Origin: Chryseobacterium cucumeris
Lineage (GTDB): Bacteria; Bacteroidota; Bacteroidia; Flavobacteriales; Weeksellaceae
Direction of reading: 5' to 3'
NCBI RefSeq assembly: GCF_001593385.1
Contig: NZ_LUVZ01000044.1
Location: 62,001-126,000, forward strand
DNA: 64,000 nt
Part shown: positions 27,267 to 36,167 of the stretch, one piece after another
Position numbering within the stretch: position 1 is the first letter of the stretch
Layout: each line of letters opens with the position of its first letter
Notes under the pieces: generated by a model
Database searches by the model: none
The model's input: the letters and a program-made list of their open reading frames with translations, nothing else
What the model was told of the DNA's origin: nothing
Translations under genes and position numbers: made by a program

Positions 27267-27302
27267 GTATTAAAATGAGGCTTTTTCAGCGAAAAGCGAC
27301 TC

Positions 27303-27506
27303 TTAGTTTTCTTCAGTAGCAGCTACTTCTTTTTCCAATACTACTTTACCTCTGTAGTATAATTTTCCTTCATGCCAGTGAGCTCTGTGGTATAGGTGAA
27401 GCTCTCCTGTTGTTGCATCTTTAGCTAATTGAGGAACTACAGCTTTGTAGTGAGTTCTTCTCTTATCTCTTCTTGTAGACGACTGTCTTCTCTTTGGATG
27501 TGCCAT
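27303..27506 (-). CDS. rpmF: 50S ribosomal protein L32
   Basis: A 67-residue, basic ribosomal protein: [20 protein letters not shown] is the hallmark N-terminus. It lacks the four zinc-ligand cysteines of the C+ form, replacing them with aliphatic and His residues ([17 protein letters not shown]). It follows yceD by 67 nt, the widespread yceD-rpmF pairing. Confidence 0.97.
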   Translation of the reverse strand: MAHPKRRQSSTRRDKRRTHYKAVVPQLAKDATTGELHLYHRAHWHEGKLYYRGKVVLEKEVAATEEN

Positions 27507-27573
27507 TTTCTAATAACTTTTTTAATTGATGAGCGATGAGATTCATCATCTCATCATATTTAAATTATTCTAT

Positions 27574-28104
27574 TTAATTATTGTCTTTTAATTTTCTTAA
27601 AGCATCCCATCTAGGGTCACTTTCATGTTCTTCTTCTTCAGTTACCTCAATATCTTTAGGACTGAACTGGTCAAGAATTTTAAGATCTTCATCACTTACA
27701 TTCGGTGAAATCTTTTTCATCGGAATAGAAAGCATTACATTTTCGTAAATCAAATGTGCTACATTGAAAGCATGCTCTGCAGTAGGAATAGTAATAACAT
27801 CTTCATTGCTGTCATCATATTCTTCCCCGAAATTCACCAGAATTTTGATTTCATTCTCAATAGGATAGTCGAAATTTTCATTTGTGATATCACAAACCAA
27901 CTCAACCCATCCATTAATTTTAATCTCAAATTCTAAAAAAGTAGTGTGTTTATCAAGTGATACATTCACTTCTATTCTAGGATTTGTAAATTCCTGCTCA
28001 GTGTCAAATAATTGAAAGAACGTTTTATCTATCTCAAACTTGAACTCGTGTTTTCCGTTTTTAAGTCCGGAAAAGCTTACGTCATAGTTTCTTAACTTGT
28101 CCAT
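27574..28104 (-). CDS. DUF177 / YceD family protein
   Basis: A 176-residue YceD-family protein. The opening DKLRNYDVSFSGLKNGKHEF and the conserved core LVCDITNENFDYPIENEIKI (the CxR/T-C-like site of the family is reduced to one Cys here) are visible, and the end has ESDPRWDALRKLKDN, the family's typical WDxLxxL tail. In other bacteria YceD acts in 23S rRNA or L32 assembly; that role is from the family, not shown here. The start is the ATG at 28104; an in-frame TTG five codons earlier is less likely. Confidence 0.88.
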   Translation of the reverse strand: MDKLRNYDVSFSGLKNGKHEFKFEIDKTFFQLFDTEQEFTNPRIEVNVSLDKHTTFLEFEIKINGWVELVCDITNENFDYPIENEIKILVNFGEEYDDSNEDVITIPTAEHAFNVAHLIYENVMLSIPMKKISPNVSDEDLKILDQFSPKDIEVTEEEEHESDPRWDALRKLKDNN

Positions 28105-28188
28105 AAAATGAGTGTGCAAAAATATGCATTTTTTTTATAATAACAAATAAAATCTGAAACAAATTAATTTAAAATTTGTTTTAAAGAT

Positions 28189-29280
28189 TTATGCTTCAGT
28201 TTCCTCCGGTAGATCTTCATCTATTCCATTGTCTACAGCCATTTTTCTAGGCTGAAGGCGGTCATTCATCAGTTCACTGTATTCACTTCTATTCTTGAAA
28301 ACCTTGATCGCTGTGAAGATTGCTTCTGTAAAACTCTGCTCATCGGCCACGTTTTTTCCTGCAATATCGTAAGCAACTCCGTGATCGGGAGATGTTCTGA
28401 TAAAAGGAAGTCCCGCAGTATAATTTACTCCTTCCTCATAGGCTAATGTTTTGAAAGGAGCCAGTCCCTGGTCATGATACATCGCCAAAACAGCATCGAA
28501 ATTTTTGTATTTACTCGGCTGGAAAAAGCTGTCTGCCGGGAAAGGCCCGAATGCCAGTATTCCATTGTCAGAAAGTTCTTTAATAGCCGGGCTGATGATT
28601 TCAATTTCTTCGTTTCCGATTACACCTCCGTCTCCTGCGTGAGGATTTAATCCCAGCACTGCAATTTTAGGCTTTTGAATACAGAAATCTTCTATCAGCG
28701 TCTGGTTTAAAACTCGGATCTGTTTCTTTATTTTTTCCTTGGAAATATTTTCAGCTACCTGTGCAATAGGAATATGATGCGTGGAAACAGCTACTTTAAG
28801 ATCTTCAGTAACAAGGAACATTAATCCTTTTTTATTGAATTTCTCTTCAAAATACCCTGTATGTCCCGCATGTCTGAATCCCATTTTTACCATTTCATCT
28901 TTGTTGATCGGAGCAGTTACCAATACGTCAATATCTCCTTTCGTCAAAGCTTCAGTAGCTGCTTCTAAAGAATCAATCGCCATTTTCGTAGATTCTTCAG
29001 TAGGAACTCCCAATTCTACATTCACGTTTTCTTTGGTAAGGTTAACCATATTAAGTTTCCCAGCCTGTGCCTGTGAAGGTTCGTTAACGTAGTTGAAATT
29101 AAGATTCAGCTTAAAAATATTTTTCTGATAAGTGAATAATTTTCCCGAACCAAAAATTACAGGAGTGAAAAAATCTGTAATAGTTTTGTCTTTCAGAGAC
29201 TTCATAATGATCTCCGGGCCGATGCCATTGAAATCACCGATTGAAATTCCTACTCGTACTTTATGGTTTTTTGGGCTCAT
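28189..29280 (-). CDS. pdxA: 4-hydroxythreonine-4-phosphate dehydrogenase
   Basis: NAD-dependent oxidation of 4-phosphohydroxy-threonine in vitamin B6 synthesis. At 363 residues it fits the family; visible motifs are GISIGDFNGIGPEII (start), TAPINKDEMVKMGFRHAGHT with a metal-binding His, GLNPHAGDGGVIGNEE, and MYHDQGLAPFKTLAYEEGVN with a second His, then TSPDHGVAYDIAG with the third. Heads the reverse run pdxA-yceD-rpmF and is divergent from ribE. Confidence 0.96.
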   Translation of the reverse strand: MSPKNHKVRVGISIGDFNGIGPEIIMKSLKDKTITDFFTPVIFGSGKLFTYQKNIFKLNLNFNYVNEPSQAQAGKLNMVNLTKENVNVELGVPTEESTKMAIDSLEAATEALTKGDIDVLVTAPINKDEMVKMGFRHAGHTGYFEEKFNKKGLMFLVTEDLKVAVSTHHIPIAQVAENISKEKIKKQIRVLNQTLIEDFCIQKPKIAVLGLNPHAGDGGVIGNEEIEIISPAIKELSDNGILAFGPFPADSFFQPSKYKNFDAVLAMYHDQGLAPFKTLAYEEGVNYTAGLPFIRTSPDHGVAYDIAGKNVADEQSFTEAIFTAIKVFKNRSEYSELMNDRLQPRKMAVDNGIDEDLPEETEA

Positions 29281-29286
29281 TTTGAT

Positions 29287-29294
29287 TATCTTTG
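29287..29294 (+). promoter_or_regulatory. -7 element of the ribE operon
   Basis: TATCTTTG (TAnnTTTG), 34 nt before the ribE ATG, in the 48-bp divergent gap with pdxA. No TTTG at the best spacing. Confidence 0.5.
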
Positions 29295-29308
29295 AAGATT
29301 ATAATTTA

Positions 29309-29316
29309 CAAATTTA
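29309..29316 (-). promoter_or_regulatory. -7 element of pdxA
   Basis: Minus-strand TAAATTTG (TAnnTTTG), 28 nt before the pdxA ATG; it interleaves with the ribE promoter, so the two divergent promoters may compete. Confidence 0.45.
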
Positions 29317-29328
29317 GCAAAAAATAAT

Positions 29329-29913
29329 ATGTTCACAGGAATTATTGAAGCAGTTGGTGTTATTGAGAAGATTGAAGAAAAAGGAAGCAATATAGATTTT
29401 ACCCTGACTTGCCCTTTTACAAATGAACTGAAAATAGATCAGAGCCTTGCTCACAACGGCTGCTGCCTTACAGTAGTTGAGATAAAAGACAATCATTATG
29501 TGGTTACAGCGATCAACGAAACGCTGGAAAAGACCAACCTTGGAAAATGGGAATTGGGAACCGTTGTGAATCTTGAGCGCTGCATGAAGATGGATGGAAG
29601 ACTGGATGGTCACATTGTTCAGGGGCATGTTGATAAAACCGGTGAAGTGGTGAGTATCGAAAATAAAGACGGAAGTTATTTTATTACTATGAAGTACGAA
29701 AATGACGGAACTTTTGTAACGGTACCTCAGGGATCAATTACCGTAAACGGAATCAGTCTTACTGTTGCTAAAAGCGAAGATGCTCAGTTTTCCGTAGCCA
29801 TTATTCCTTACACCTGGGAATTCACAAATATGAAACATTTGAAAATTGGTGACAAAGTAAACCTGGAATTTGATATCATTGGTAAGTATATTGCTAGGTT
29901 AATTAAAAAGTAG
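29329..29913 (+). CDS. ribE: Riboflavin synthase alpha chain
   Basis: Converts two 6,7-dimethyl-8-ribityllumazines into riboflavin. The 194 residues form the two tandem lumazine-binding barrels: MFTGIIEAVGVIEKIEE with SLAHNGCCLTVVEI (first), and GRLDGHIVQGHVDKTGEV with GSITVNGISLTVAK (second). The Cys-Cys after the first motif sits where the catalytic cysteine region lies. First gene of a three-gene forward unit. Confidence 0.97.
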   Translation: MFTGIIEAVGVIEKIEEKGSNIDFTLTCPFTNELKIDQSLAHNGCCLTVVEIKDNHYVVTAINETLEKTNLGKWELGTVVNLERCMKMDGRLDGHIVQGHVDKTGEVVSIENKDGSYFITMKYENDGTFVTVPQGSITVNGISLTVAKSEDAQFSVAIIPYTWEFTNMKHLKIGDKVNLEFDIIGKYIARLIKK

Positions 29914-29914
29914 A

Positions 29915-31369
29915 ATGTCAATAAATAAGTATAAAGGATATAGCTTAAGAAACCGGGTGTTTTTCGGTTTCTTGCTGGTATGTTTTTTAAGTGTCGTTGC
30001 TACATCACTTGTTCCTTACTTTGTATTGAGAAATCATTCTTTACAGCAGAGTAATATCGATATGCAGGATAAAACCAATGCTGTCATGCGATATCTGGAC
30101 TATGCGGTAAGCCAGAAACTTATTGAAACAAAAGATCTTCCGGAAGTTTTAGGGAATAAAATCTTTGAAATAGCGGATATCAACCAGCATGACATTTTTA
30201 TTTATGATCTGAAAGGAAACTATTTGCTTTCCAACAAAGATGAAGGATTGGTGGAGCAGAAAACAATTCCTATAGAAATCATCAATAAGATTCTGTCTAC
30301 CGATGCAAGGGTAGATATGGTGAATTATGATGCAGCTAAGGATGCAAAATTGACTTCTTCCTATCTTTTGCTGAAAAATAATGAACTTGAACCTATCGGA
30401 ATTGTTTATATCCCTTTATATCATAATGAATCTGCTTATCTGGAGGTTCTGCACCAGTACGTAAAGTATATTCTTTTAGTCGATATATTTCTTATCCTTT
30501 TTAGTATATGGATTAGCTGGGTTACGTCTAATAGTCTTGCCAAAACCATTACGAAATTCTCTGATATGATTACCCGTATTACTTTGTTTGAAAATGAAAT
30601 GCGCCCTATCAGATATTATAAGAATGATGAGCTTAATGCTTTGGCAAGAGCTTATAACAGAATGATTCTACAGATTCAGGACCAGAAAGAAAGACTTAGA
30701 TTCAAAGCATCCGAAGAAGCGTGGAGAGAAATGGCCAAGCAGGTAGCTCATGAGGTGAAAAATCCGTTGACGCCAATGAAGTTGACCATTCAGAATTTTG
30801 AAAGAAAATTTGATCCTGAAGACCCGAATATCAGAGAAAGGGTAAAGCAAATGAGTAAAACTATTGTTGATCAGATTGACCTGATTGCTACAGTAGCCTC
30901 AGCATTCTCAGAATTTGCCAAACTTCCTGAAAAAAATAATGAAGTGATCAATCTGAATACGGAAGTTGAAGATATTCTACGTGTATTCAATGATGACAGT
31001 ATTTTCATGCATGCCAATAAGACGAATATAATGATCAATATGGACAGGATTTATCTTTCCAGAATCATTACAAACCTTGTTACCAATGCAAAACAGGCAG
31101 AGAGTGATCAGAGAAAACTCATTATCAATGTAGATGTGGAGCAGCATCAAAGAAGGGTGATTATCTCTGTTCAGGATAACGGAGTCGGGATTCCTGAAAA
31201 TATGTACGAAAGAATTTTTGAACCGAATTTTACATCTAAAAGCAGTGGGATGGGGCTTGGCTTATCCATGGTGAGAAAAATGATAGAGGATTATAAAGGT
31301 GAGATCTCCGTGAAATCAGAAGTAGGGAAGGGGTCTACATTCATTATTACACTGCCTACCAATTTATAG
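29915..31369 (+). CDS. Membrane sensor histidine kinase (NtrY-like)
   Basis: A 484-residue kinase: TM1 about residues 17-38, an external sensor region to about 180, TM2 about 186-206, HAMP/linker to about 255, then the DHp helix with H279 in QVAHEVKNPLTPMKLTIQNF, the pattern typical of NtrY-group kinases. ATP domain: N box RIITNLVTNAKQAESD, G boxes QDNGVGIPENMYER and GMGLGLSMVRKMIED. The signal and response regulator are unknown; no regulator gene adjoins. It begins 1 nt after ribE and overlaps the next gene by 1 nt. Confidence 0.92.
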   Translation: MSINKYKGYSLRNRVFFGFLLVCFLSVVATSLVPYFVLRNHSLQQSNIDMQDKTNAVMRYLDYAVSQKLIETKDLPEVLGNKIFEIADINQHDIFIYDLKGNYLLSNKDEGLVEQKTIPIEIINKILSTDARVDMVNYDAAKDAKLTSSYLLLKNNELEPIGIVYIPLYHNESAYLEVLHQYVKYILLVDIFLILFSIWISWVTSNSLAKTITKFSDMITRITLFENEMRPIRYYKNDELNALARAYNRMILQIQDQKERLRFKASEEAWREMAKQVAHEVKNPLTPMKLTIQNFERKFDPEDPNIRERVKQMSKTIVDQIDLIATVASAFSEFAKLPEKNNEVINLNTEVEDILRVFNDDSIFMHANKTNIMINMDRIYLSRIITNLVTNAKQAESDQRKLIINVDVEQHQRRVIISVQDNGVGIPENMYERIFEPNFTSKSSGMGLGLSMVRKMIEDYKGEISVKSEVGKGSTFIITLPTNL

Positions 31370-32061
31370 TGAAGCTTTTTACATTTAAACAATTTGAAAT
31401 TCAGCAGTCTAAAGACGTCTTCCGTGTAGGAACAGACGGTGTTCTGCTTGGTGCTTTGGCGGATGTTGAAAATGCTTCCAGTATTTTGGAAGTAGGAACA
31501 GGCACAGGACTAATTTCTCTTATGCTGGCACAAAGAAATCTGCAGGCGGAATTTTTAGGGCTGGATATTAATGATGCTGCTGCCAAGCTTACCCAGCTCA
31601 ATTTTGAAAATTCTCCTTTTCAGGCCAGGTTGAAAAACAGTCATCAGGACTTTAAAACTTTTGAAACGGAAGATCGTTTTGATCTTATTGTATCCAATCC
31701 TCCGTATTTTGAAGAATCAGGATCTGAAAAAGATAAAATTGCTCGTCAGACCGTAGAATTGAACTTCATGCAGTTGATCAGTAAGGCGGCAGAATTATTG
31801 TCAGAAAAAGGGATGTTTTCTGTAATCATACCTGTGGAAGCAGGGGAAGTTTTTATTTCAATCGGTAAGGAAAATAAACTGCATCTGAACAGAAAAGTGA
31901 GTATTAGAGGAATTGAAAATGCAAAGGCAAAAAGATTGATTCTGGAGTTTTCATCACAAGTAAAAGAAGTTAACGAGTCTGATTTTATTATAGAAAAAAG
32001 TCCGAGACAATACTCGGACCAATATCTTGAACTCACCAAAGAGTTTCATGTTTTTAAATAG
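31369..32061 (+). CDS. tRNA1(Val) (adenine(37)-N6)-methyltransferase family
   Basis: A 230-residue SAM-dependent methyltransferase of the TrmN6/YfiC group. Begins FTFKQFEIQQSKDVFRVGTDG, SAM loop ILEVGTGTGLISLMLA, and the adenine-N6 catalytic motif NPPY in DLIVSNPPYFEES (about 107). Uses a GTG start at 31369 overlapping the kinase stop by one base (TAGTG), so translation is coupled. Confidence 0.9.
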   Translation: MKLFTFKQFEIQQSKDVFRVGTDGVLLGALADVENASSILEVGTGTGLISLMLAQRNLQAEFLGLDINDAAAKLTQLNFENSPFQARLKNSHQDFKTFETEDRFDLIVSNPPYFEESGSEKDKIARQTVELNFMQLISKAAELLSEKGMFSVIIPVEAGEVFISIGKENKLHLNRKVSIRGIENAKAKRLILEFSSQVKEVNESDFIIEKSPRQYSDQYLELTKEFHVFK

Positions 32062-32098
32062 AGAAGTTAGTTATTTCTGACCTTCTTATTTTTTATTC

Positions 32099-32809
32099 TT
32101 ATTCGAATAATTCTGAAGTATCCAATACAGAAACTTTTCCGTCTTCACATCTGATGGCTTCACCAGGGAAGTTCTGAATCATGTGGTAATCATGTGTTGC
32201 CATTACTACAGCAGCTCCATTTTCAAGGGCAACCTGCTTTAATAGCGTCATAATTTCGTTAGAAGTCTCAGGGTCAAGGTTTCCTGTTGGCTCATCGGCT
32301 AAGATAAGATCCGGATGGTTAAGAAGAGCTCTCGCAATGGCAATACGCTGTTGCTCTCCTCCGGAAAGTTCGTGAGGCATTTTGTGCTTCTTGCTTTTCA
32401 TGTTCACGCTTCCTAAAACCTCATTGATACGGTCTTCCATTTTTACTTTGTCATTCCATCCTGTCGCCTCAAGAACGAACTTAAGGTTTTTCTCAACTGT
32501 TCTGTCTGAAAGTAACTGGAAATCCTGGAATACGATACCTAGTTTTCTTCTTAAGTTAGGGATGTCAGAGGGCTTTAGTTTTGCCAGATCAAATCCTACA
32601 ACAGCTCCGTGTCCTGATGCTAATGGAATATGGCCGTAAAGCGTTTTCAGTAGGGAACTTTTTCCGGAACCTGTTTTTCCGATAAGGTAGCAGAATCTAC
32701 CTTTCTTTATATTAAGATTTACATCAGAAAGTACAGTAAAGTTTTTTTGCGCAATCTTTGCATTTTGTAAACTTATAATATTGTCTCCGGCGATATTTGT
32801 ATGTGGCAT
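32099..32809 (-). CDS. ftsE: Cell division ATP-binding protein FtsE
   Basis: A 236-residue ABC ATPase: Walker [20 protein letters not shown], signature [15 protein letters not shown], Walker [18 protein letters not shown]-loop MATHDYHM. In FtsEX it controls septal peptidoglycan hydrolysis. The FtsE assignment follows the flavobacterial arrangement of this type of ABC protein; ftsX is not in the window, so another transporter role (for example lipoprotein export) is possible. Confidence 0.82.
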   Translation of the reverse strand: MPHTNIAGDNIISLQNAKIAQKNFTVLSDVNLNIKKGRFCYLIGKTGSGKSSLLKTLYGHIPLASGHGAVVGFDLAKLKPSDIPNLRRKLGIVFQDFQLLSDRTVEKNLKFVLEATGWNDKVKMEDRINEVLGSVNMKSKKHKMPHELSGGEQQRIAIARALLNHPDLILADEPTGNLDPETSNEIMTLLKQVALENGAAVVMATHDYHMIQNFPGEAIRCEDGKVSVLDTSELFE

Positions 32810-32963
32810 AATTTAATTTTAAAGGCTGTTTTCTAACAAAAAAATTTCAATCTTTAAAAATAGAAAAAAGAAGTCTATTTGACTCTAATTTTAGTAAATT
32901 TTAACAACAAAAAATGCCTGAAAAGGAACTTCTCAAGCATGTTTTGTATATGATAATTAGAAA

Positions 32964-33122
32964 TTATCTCTTAGCGCGTGCAGCACTTACAGTTAATCTC
33001 TTTCTGCCTTTAGCTCTTCTCGCAGCCAAAACTCTTCTTCCATTTGGCGTAGACATTCTTTCTCTGAAACCGTGTTTGTTTCTTCTCTTTCTTTCTGATG
33101 GCTGGAATGTTCTTTTACTCAT
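32964..33122 (-). CDS. rpmH: 50S ribosomal protein L34
   Basis: A 52-residue ribosomal protein, below most gene-caller cut-offs but unmistakable: [20 protein letters not shown] and the core [20 protein letters not shown], ending SAARAKR then stop. Pairs with a near-perfect promoter at 33167-33197. The usual dnaA-rpmH-rnpA neighbours are absent. Confidence 0.97.
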   Translation of the reverse strand: MSKRTFQPSERKRRNKHGFRERMSTPNGRRVLAARRAKGRKRLTVSAARAKR

Positions 33123-33166
33123 TACTATATGTTTAAATCGTAATTAATCTATTAATTTTCAGGTTG

Positions 33167-33197
33167 CAAAGATATATAAATTTTTATAAGTTACAAA
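33167..33197 (-). promoter_or_regulatory. rpmH promoter (consensus -33/-7)
   Basis: Minus-strand TTTG at 33197-33194, 19 bp spacer, TATCTTTG at 33174-33167: the best match to the Bacteroidota promoter consensus in the window. Leader about 40 nt. Confidence 0.8.
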
Positions 33198-33317
33198 CTT
33201 TAATTATCTTTTTTTAAAATTAAATGTAATGTTTTTTGGTCGGGTGTTAACAAACCCTCATCACAAAACCATTTTTCCGGTACAAAAATAATATTTAAAT
33301 GATTTATATAAAAGCTC

Positions 33318-33325
33318 TATCTTTG
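33318..33325 (+). promoter_or_regulatory. -7 element deciding the DHH phosphoesterase start
   Basis: TATCTTTG matches TAnnTTTG. It lies downstream of the first in-frame ATG (33299) and 33 nt upstream of the second (33359), so the second is the real start. Confidence 0.55.
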
Positions 33326-33358
33326 AAAACTTTAATTTTAACGAAAAATAAACACCGG

Positions 33359-34363
33359 ATGTTTACACCAGCAGAACTTTTAGATATTAATACATTACTT
33401 ACCCAGGATAGCAGAATAGTGATCCTTACCCATTATAACCCGGATGGAGATGCTATTGGTTCAAGCTTGGGATTAAAACATTATCTGAAAGCAAAAGGAA
33501 TTCATGCAGAGGTTATCGTACCTAATGATTTTCCGAAATTTCTGAAATGGATGCCGGAATCTAAAAAAGTTATTATTGCAGAATATAAAAGAAAACTGGC
33601 TGCTGATATGATTGCGGGAGCAGATGTTATTTTCTGTCTGGATTTTAATTCTCCGTCAAGAATCGGGTTATTGGGAGACTGGTTGGTAAAAGCTCCGGGG
33701 AAGAAAATTCTTATTGATCATCACCAACAGCCGGAACAATTTGATTTTGTGTATTCTGATACAGTCATTCCTGCCACTTCACAGATGATTTATCATTTCA
33801 TTGAAGCAATGGAGGATGAAAAGCTGGTGAACCAGGATATGGCAGAATGCCTTTATACCGGAATCATGACGGATACAGGAGGTTTCCGTTTTCGTTCTAC
33901 CAGCGCTACTACCCACAGAATTATCGCTAATCTTATCGAACATGGTGCAGATCCTGCCATGATCACTTCCAATACATGGGATACCAATACGGTTTCCCGT
34001 CTGCATTTGCTTGCTTTAGTTCTTGGAAGAATAGAAGTGGTAAATGACGGAACAGTAGCTGTGTTAAGTCTTACCAGAAATGAACTGAAAGAATTTGGTT
34101 TCCAGAAAGGAGATACGGAAGGTTTTGTGAATTATGGTTTGAGTATTGCCGGAGTGAAAATGTCAGCATTCTTTATGGAAGATCTGTACGAAGACTTCGT
34201 TAAAATTTCTTTCAGAAGTAAAGATGATGTGGATGTGAACCAATTCTCAAGAAAATATTTCAATGGTGGCGGGCATATTAATGCAGCCGGAGGGAAATCT
34301 TTAGATTCTTTAGCGGGAACGATCGTCAACTTCAAAGAAAAAGTAAAAGAGGAAGGTTTATAG
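33359..34363 (+). CDS. DHH-family phosphoesterase (NrnA-like oligoribonuclease/pAp phosphatase)
   Basis: A 334-residue protein starting MFTPAELLDINTLL. DHH domain: HYNPDGDAIGSSLGLKHYL (metal site), DFNSP, and the name-giving motif LIDHHQQPEQF; TDTGGFRF is the next metal site. DHHA1 domain: KYFNGGGHINAAGG at the substrate end. Proteins of this type degrade short RNA and pAp, or cyclic-dinucleotide products. Single gene with its own promoter; convergent with the patatin gene. Confidence 0.92.
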   Translation: MFTPAELLDINTLLTQDSRIVILTHYNPDGDAIGSSLGLKHYLKAKGIHAEVIVPNDFPKFLKWMPESKKVIIAEYKRKLAADMIAGADVIFCLDFNSPSRIGLLGDWLVKAPGKKILIDHHQQPEQFDFVYSDTVIPATSQMIYHFIEAMEDEKLVNQDMAECLYTGIMTDTGGFRFRSTSATTHRIIANLIEHGADPAMITSNTWDTNTVSRLHLLALVLGRIEVVNDGTVAVLSLTRNELKEFGFQKGDTEGFVNYGLSIAGVKMSAFFMEDLYEDFVKISFRSKDDVDVNQFSRKYFNGGGHINAAGGKSLDSLAGTIVNFKEKVKEEGL

Positions 34364-34396
34364 AGGCAAAAATCTGTAAATTTTTCTGATTAACTT

Positions 34397-35203
34397 CTAA
34401 ATACTTCTACGAAACCCCTTTTCTTCAAGCTCCTGGCAGGTATAATCATACACTTGCTGAAACATTTCATCCATATATCTTTTGTTGAAAAGACTGTATT
34501 TCGTCATTTTGGGCGGATCAAGAAAAATATTGCAGTATTTTGCTTTAGAATAGACCGACTTTGCGATCGCTAAGTGAAGGATTCTGTCGAATTCTTTCAT
34601 CAGGCTCATCTTGCTTAACTCATCATAGCTGATGGAATTGACATGAGAGGCAATCAGAAAATTACATTTATCCATGATAGGCTCAATGGGAAGGTTATCC
34701 AGAACACCGCCGTCTACATAAATTTTCTCACCAATTCTTACCGGTGGAAGAATAAAAGGAACGCTTGAGGAAGCCAGTAATGGTCCAAAAAGCTCTCCTT
34801 CAGAAAAGAAGTCTACGATGCCATGCGTCATTTCCGTGGCAGCTACATACACCGGAATTTTTAAAATACCGAAATTGTCTTCAGGGAAATAATCTTTGAA
34901 CAGTTTTAAAATAAAATTGGAACTGAAGATTCCGTTTTTGGATAATTTTAAAGATGACCTGGAAAAAAAAGAAGTTTGCTTGACAATTTCCATCATCTCT
35001 TCCGGCGTTTTTCCAAAAGAATAAAAAGCACCAATGATGGATCCTGCGCTGGTTCCTGAAATAATGTGTGGTTTCAGATTGTATTCTTCCAAAGCTTTCA
35101 GTACGGCAATATGAGCAATCCCACGCATTCCTCCGCCTGAAAGTGTAAGTCCGATAACCGGTGGTGCCGGTGGTTTCTTTTTTTTGAATGAAAATAAAGC
35201 CAT
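34397..35203 (-). CDS. Patatin-like phospholipase
   Basis: A 268-residue lipid acyl hydrolase with the patatin Ser-Asp dyad: oxyanion loop GLTLSGGGMRGIAHIAVL (about 18-35), nucleophile Ser in ISGTSAGSIIGAF, and the catalytic Asp in IYVDGGVLDNLPIEP. The basic N-terminus (MALFSFKKKKPP) has no signal peptide, so it is probably cytoplasmic, near the membrane. Physiological lipid is unknown. Intergenic 36-72 nt to neighbours on both sides. Confidence 0.92.
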   Translation of the reverse strand: MALFSFKKKKPPAPPVIGLTLSGGGMRGIAHIAVLKALEEYNLKPHIISGTSAGSIIGAFYSFGKTPEEMMEIVKQTSFFSRSSLKLSKNGIFSSNFILKLFKDYFPEDNFGILKIPVYVAATEMTHGIVDFFSEGELFGPLLASSSVPFILPPVRIGEKIYVDGGVLDNLPIEPIMDKCNFLIASHVNSISYDELSKMSLMKEFDRILHLAIAKSVYSKAKYCNIFLDPPKMTKYSLFNKRYMDEMFQQVYDYTCQELEEKGFRRSI

Positions 35204-35274
35204 TACCCAAATTATCCTCTACTAATATACAGGATTTTTTGTTATGCACAGCTTAATTTGTCAGGTAACCTGTT

Positions 35275-36057
35275 TTATAAAACCAGTTTTTTAGGAAGAT
35301 TGTGAAGAAGTTCTGTATTGATGATTTCTGCGCAGATTCCTGGCTTTTCCCAATGACCGTTGTGTCCGCAGTCCAGGATATAAGATTTGATATTCGTTCT
35401 GTCCGGAAGATGTTTGATCATCATATCCGTTTTTACCGCATTATCATGTTTACCCGCCAGTACTAAGATTTTAGCTTCCAGGTTTTCCAGCACATGCTTT
35501 TTGTCGGTTCTTTCTACCATACCCTTTACGCAGGAAAGAGCACCTAAATTATTGGTGGAAAGGGCTGTTTCAAGTGCAGTTTCTATTTTACCTTCCAGAA
35601 TGTCTCTTTCATTCGGATTGAATAAATTAGGTACCCCGGCTCTTGCATAATGGGCAAAAGCATCCTTGATGATTCTGTAGCTTTTGATTCGCTGCTGTTT
35701 TTTCTCTTCATCATCCGGAAAATACGTAGAGAAAAATAATGTAAGACTTTTTAAAGAATCAGGATACTTTTCTGCAAAAGCGAGAGATGTATATCCTCCC
35801 ATAGAATGTCCCAGAAGATGTATTTTTTCTAAATGCTGATCATCCAATACTTTTTTTACTTCTTCAGCCATCAGTTCCATGGTGTGAACTTCAGCCAGAA
35901 TTTCAGACTGTCCATGGCCGGGAAGGTCAATTTTGAGCAGTGAAAAATCTTTGGAAAGGTGATGTTCCATATCACTCCAGATGGATAGATTTTCCATAAA
36001 TCCGTGAAGAAGTACCAACGTTTCTTTTCCGTTTCCTTTTCTTTCAAAGTTCAGCAT
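35275..36057 (-). CDS. Alpha/beta hydrolase
   Basis: A 260-residue hydrolase: oxyanion HG motif VLLHGFMENLSIWSDM, nucleophile elbow LLGHSMGGYTSLAFAEKYP (GxSxG, Ser about 88), acid in LAGKHDNAVKT, and the catalytic His in LDCGHNGHWEKPG. Substrate unknown; MenH-like or esterase. The ATG at 36057 (MLNFERKGNGKETLVLLHGF) is the natural start; the frame continues 23 codons upstream with non-conserved sequence. Confidence 0.92.
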   Translation of the reverse strand: MLNFERKGNGKETLVLLHGFMENLSIWSDMEHHLSKDFSLLKIDLPGHGQSEILAEVHTMELMAEEVKKVLDDQHLEKIHLLGHSMGGYTSLAFAEKYPDSLKSLTLFFSTYFPDDEEKKQQRIKSYRIIKDAFAHYARAGVPNLFNPNERDILEGKIETALETALSTNNLGALSCVKGMVERTDKKHVLENLEAKILVLAGKHDNAVKTDMMIKHLPDRTNIKSYILDCGHNGHWEKPGICAEIINTELLHNLPKKLVL

Positions 36058-36135
36058 GATTCCAAAATTTAGAAGGTTAAAAATAATACAGCAGCTTACA
36101 TACTGTGGATCTGTTTCTCCTTTCAAATTTAGTCA

Positions 36136-36160
36136 AAAAAAGAGCATTTAAAAAATGCCC
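36136..36160 (-). terminator. Terminator after the lone exbD
   Basis: GCATTT (36144-36149) pairs with AAATGC (36153-36158), with a minus-strand run of seven T behind it. The stem is short but well placed. Confidence 0.6.
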
Positions 36161-36167
36161 TTGTCTT

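Noticed and set aside
33299-33358. Longer start for the DHH phosphoesterase
   Set aside because: A good -7 element (33318-33325) lies after that ATG, so the transcript would not contain it.
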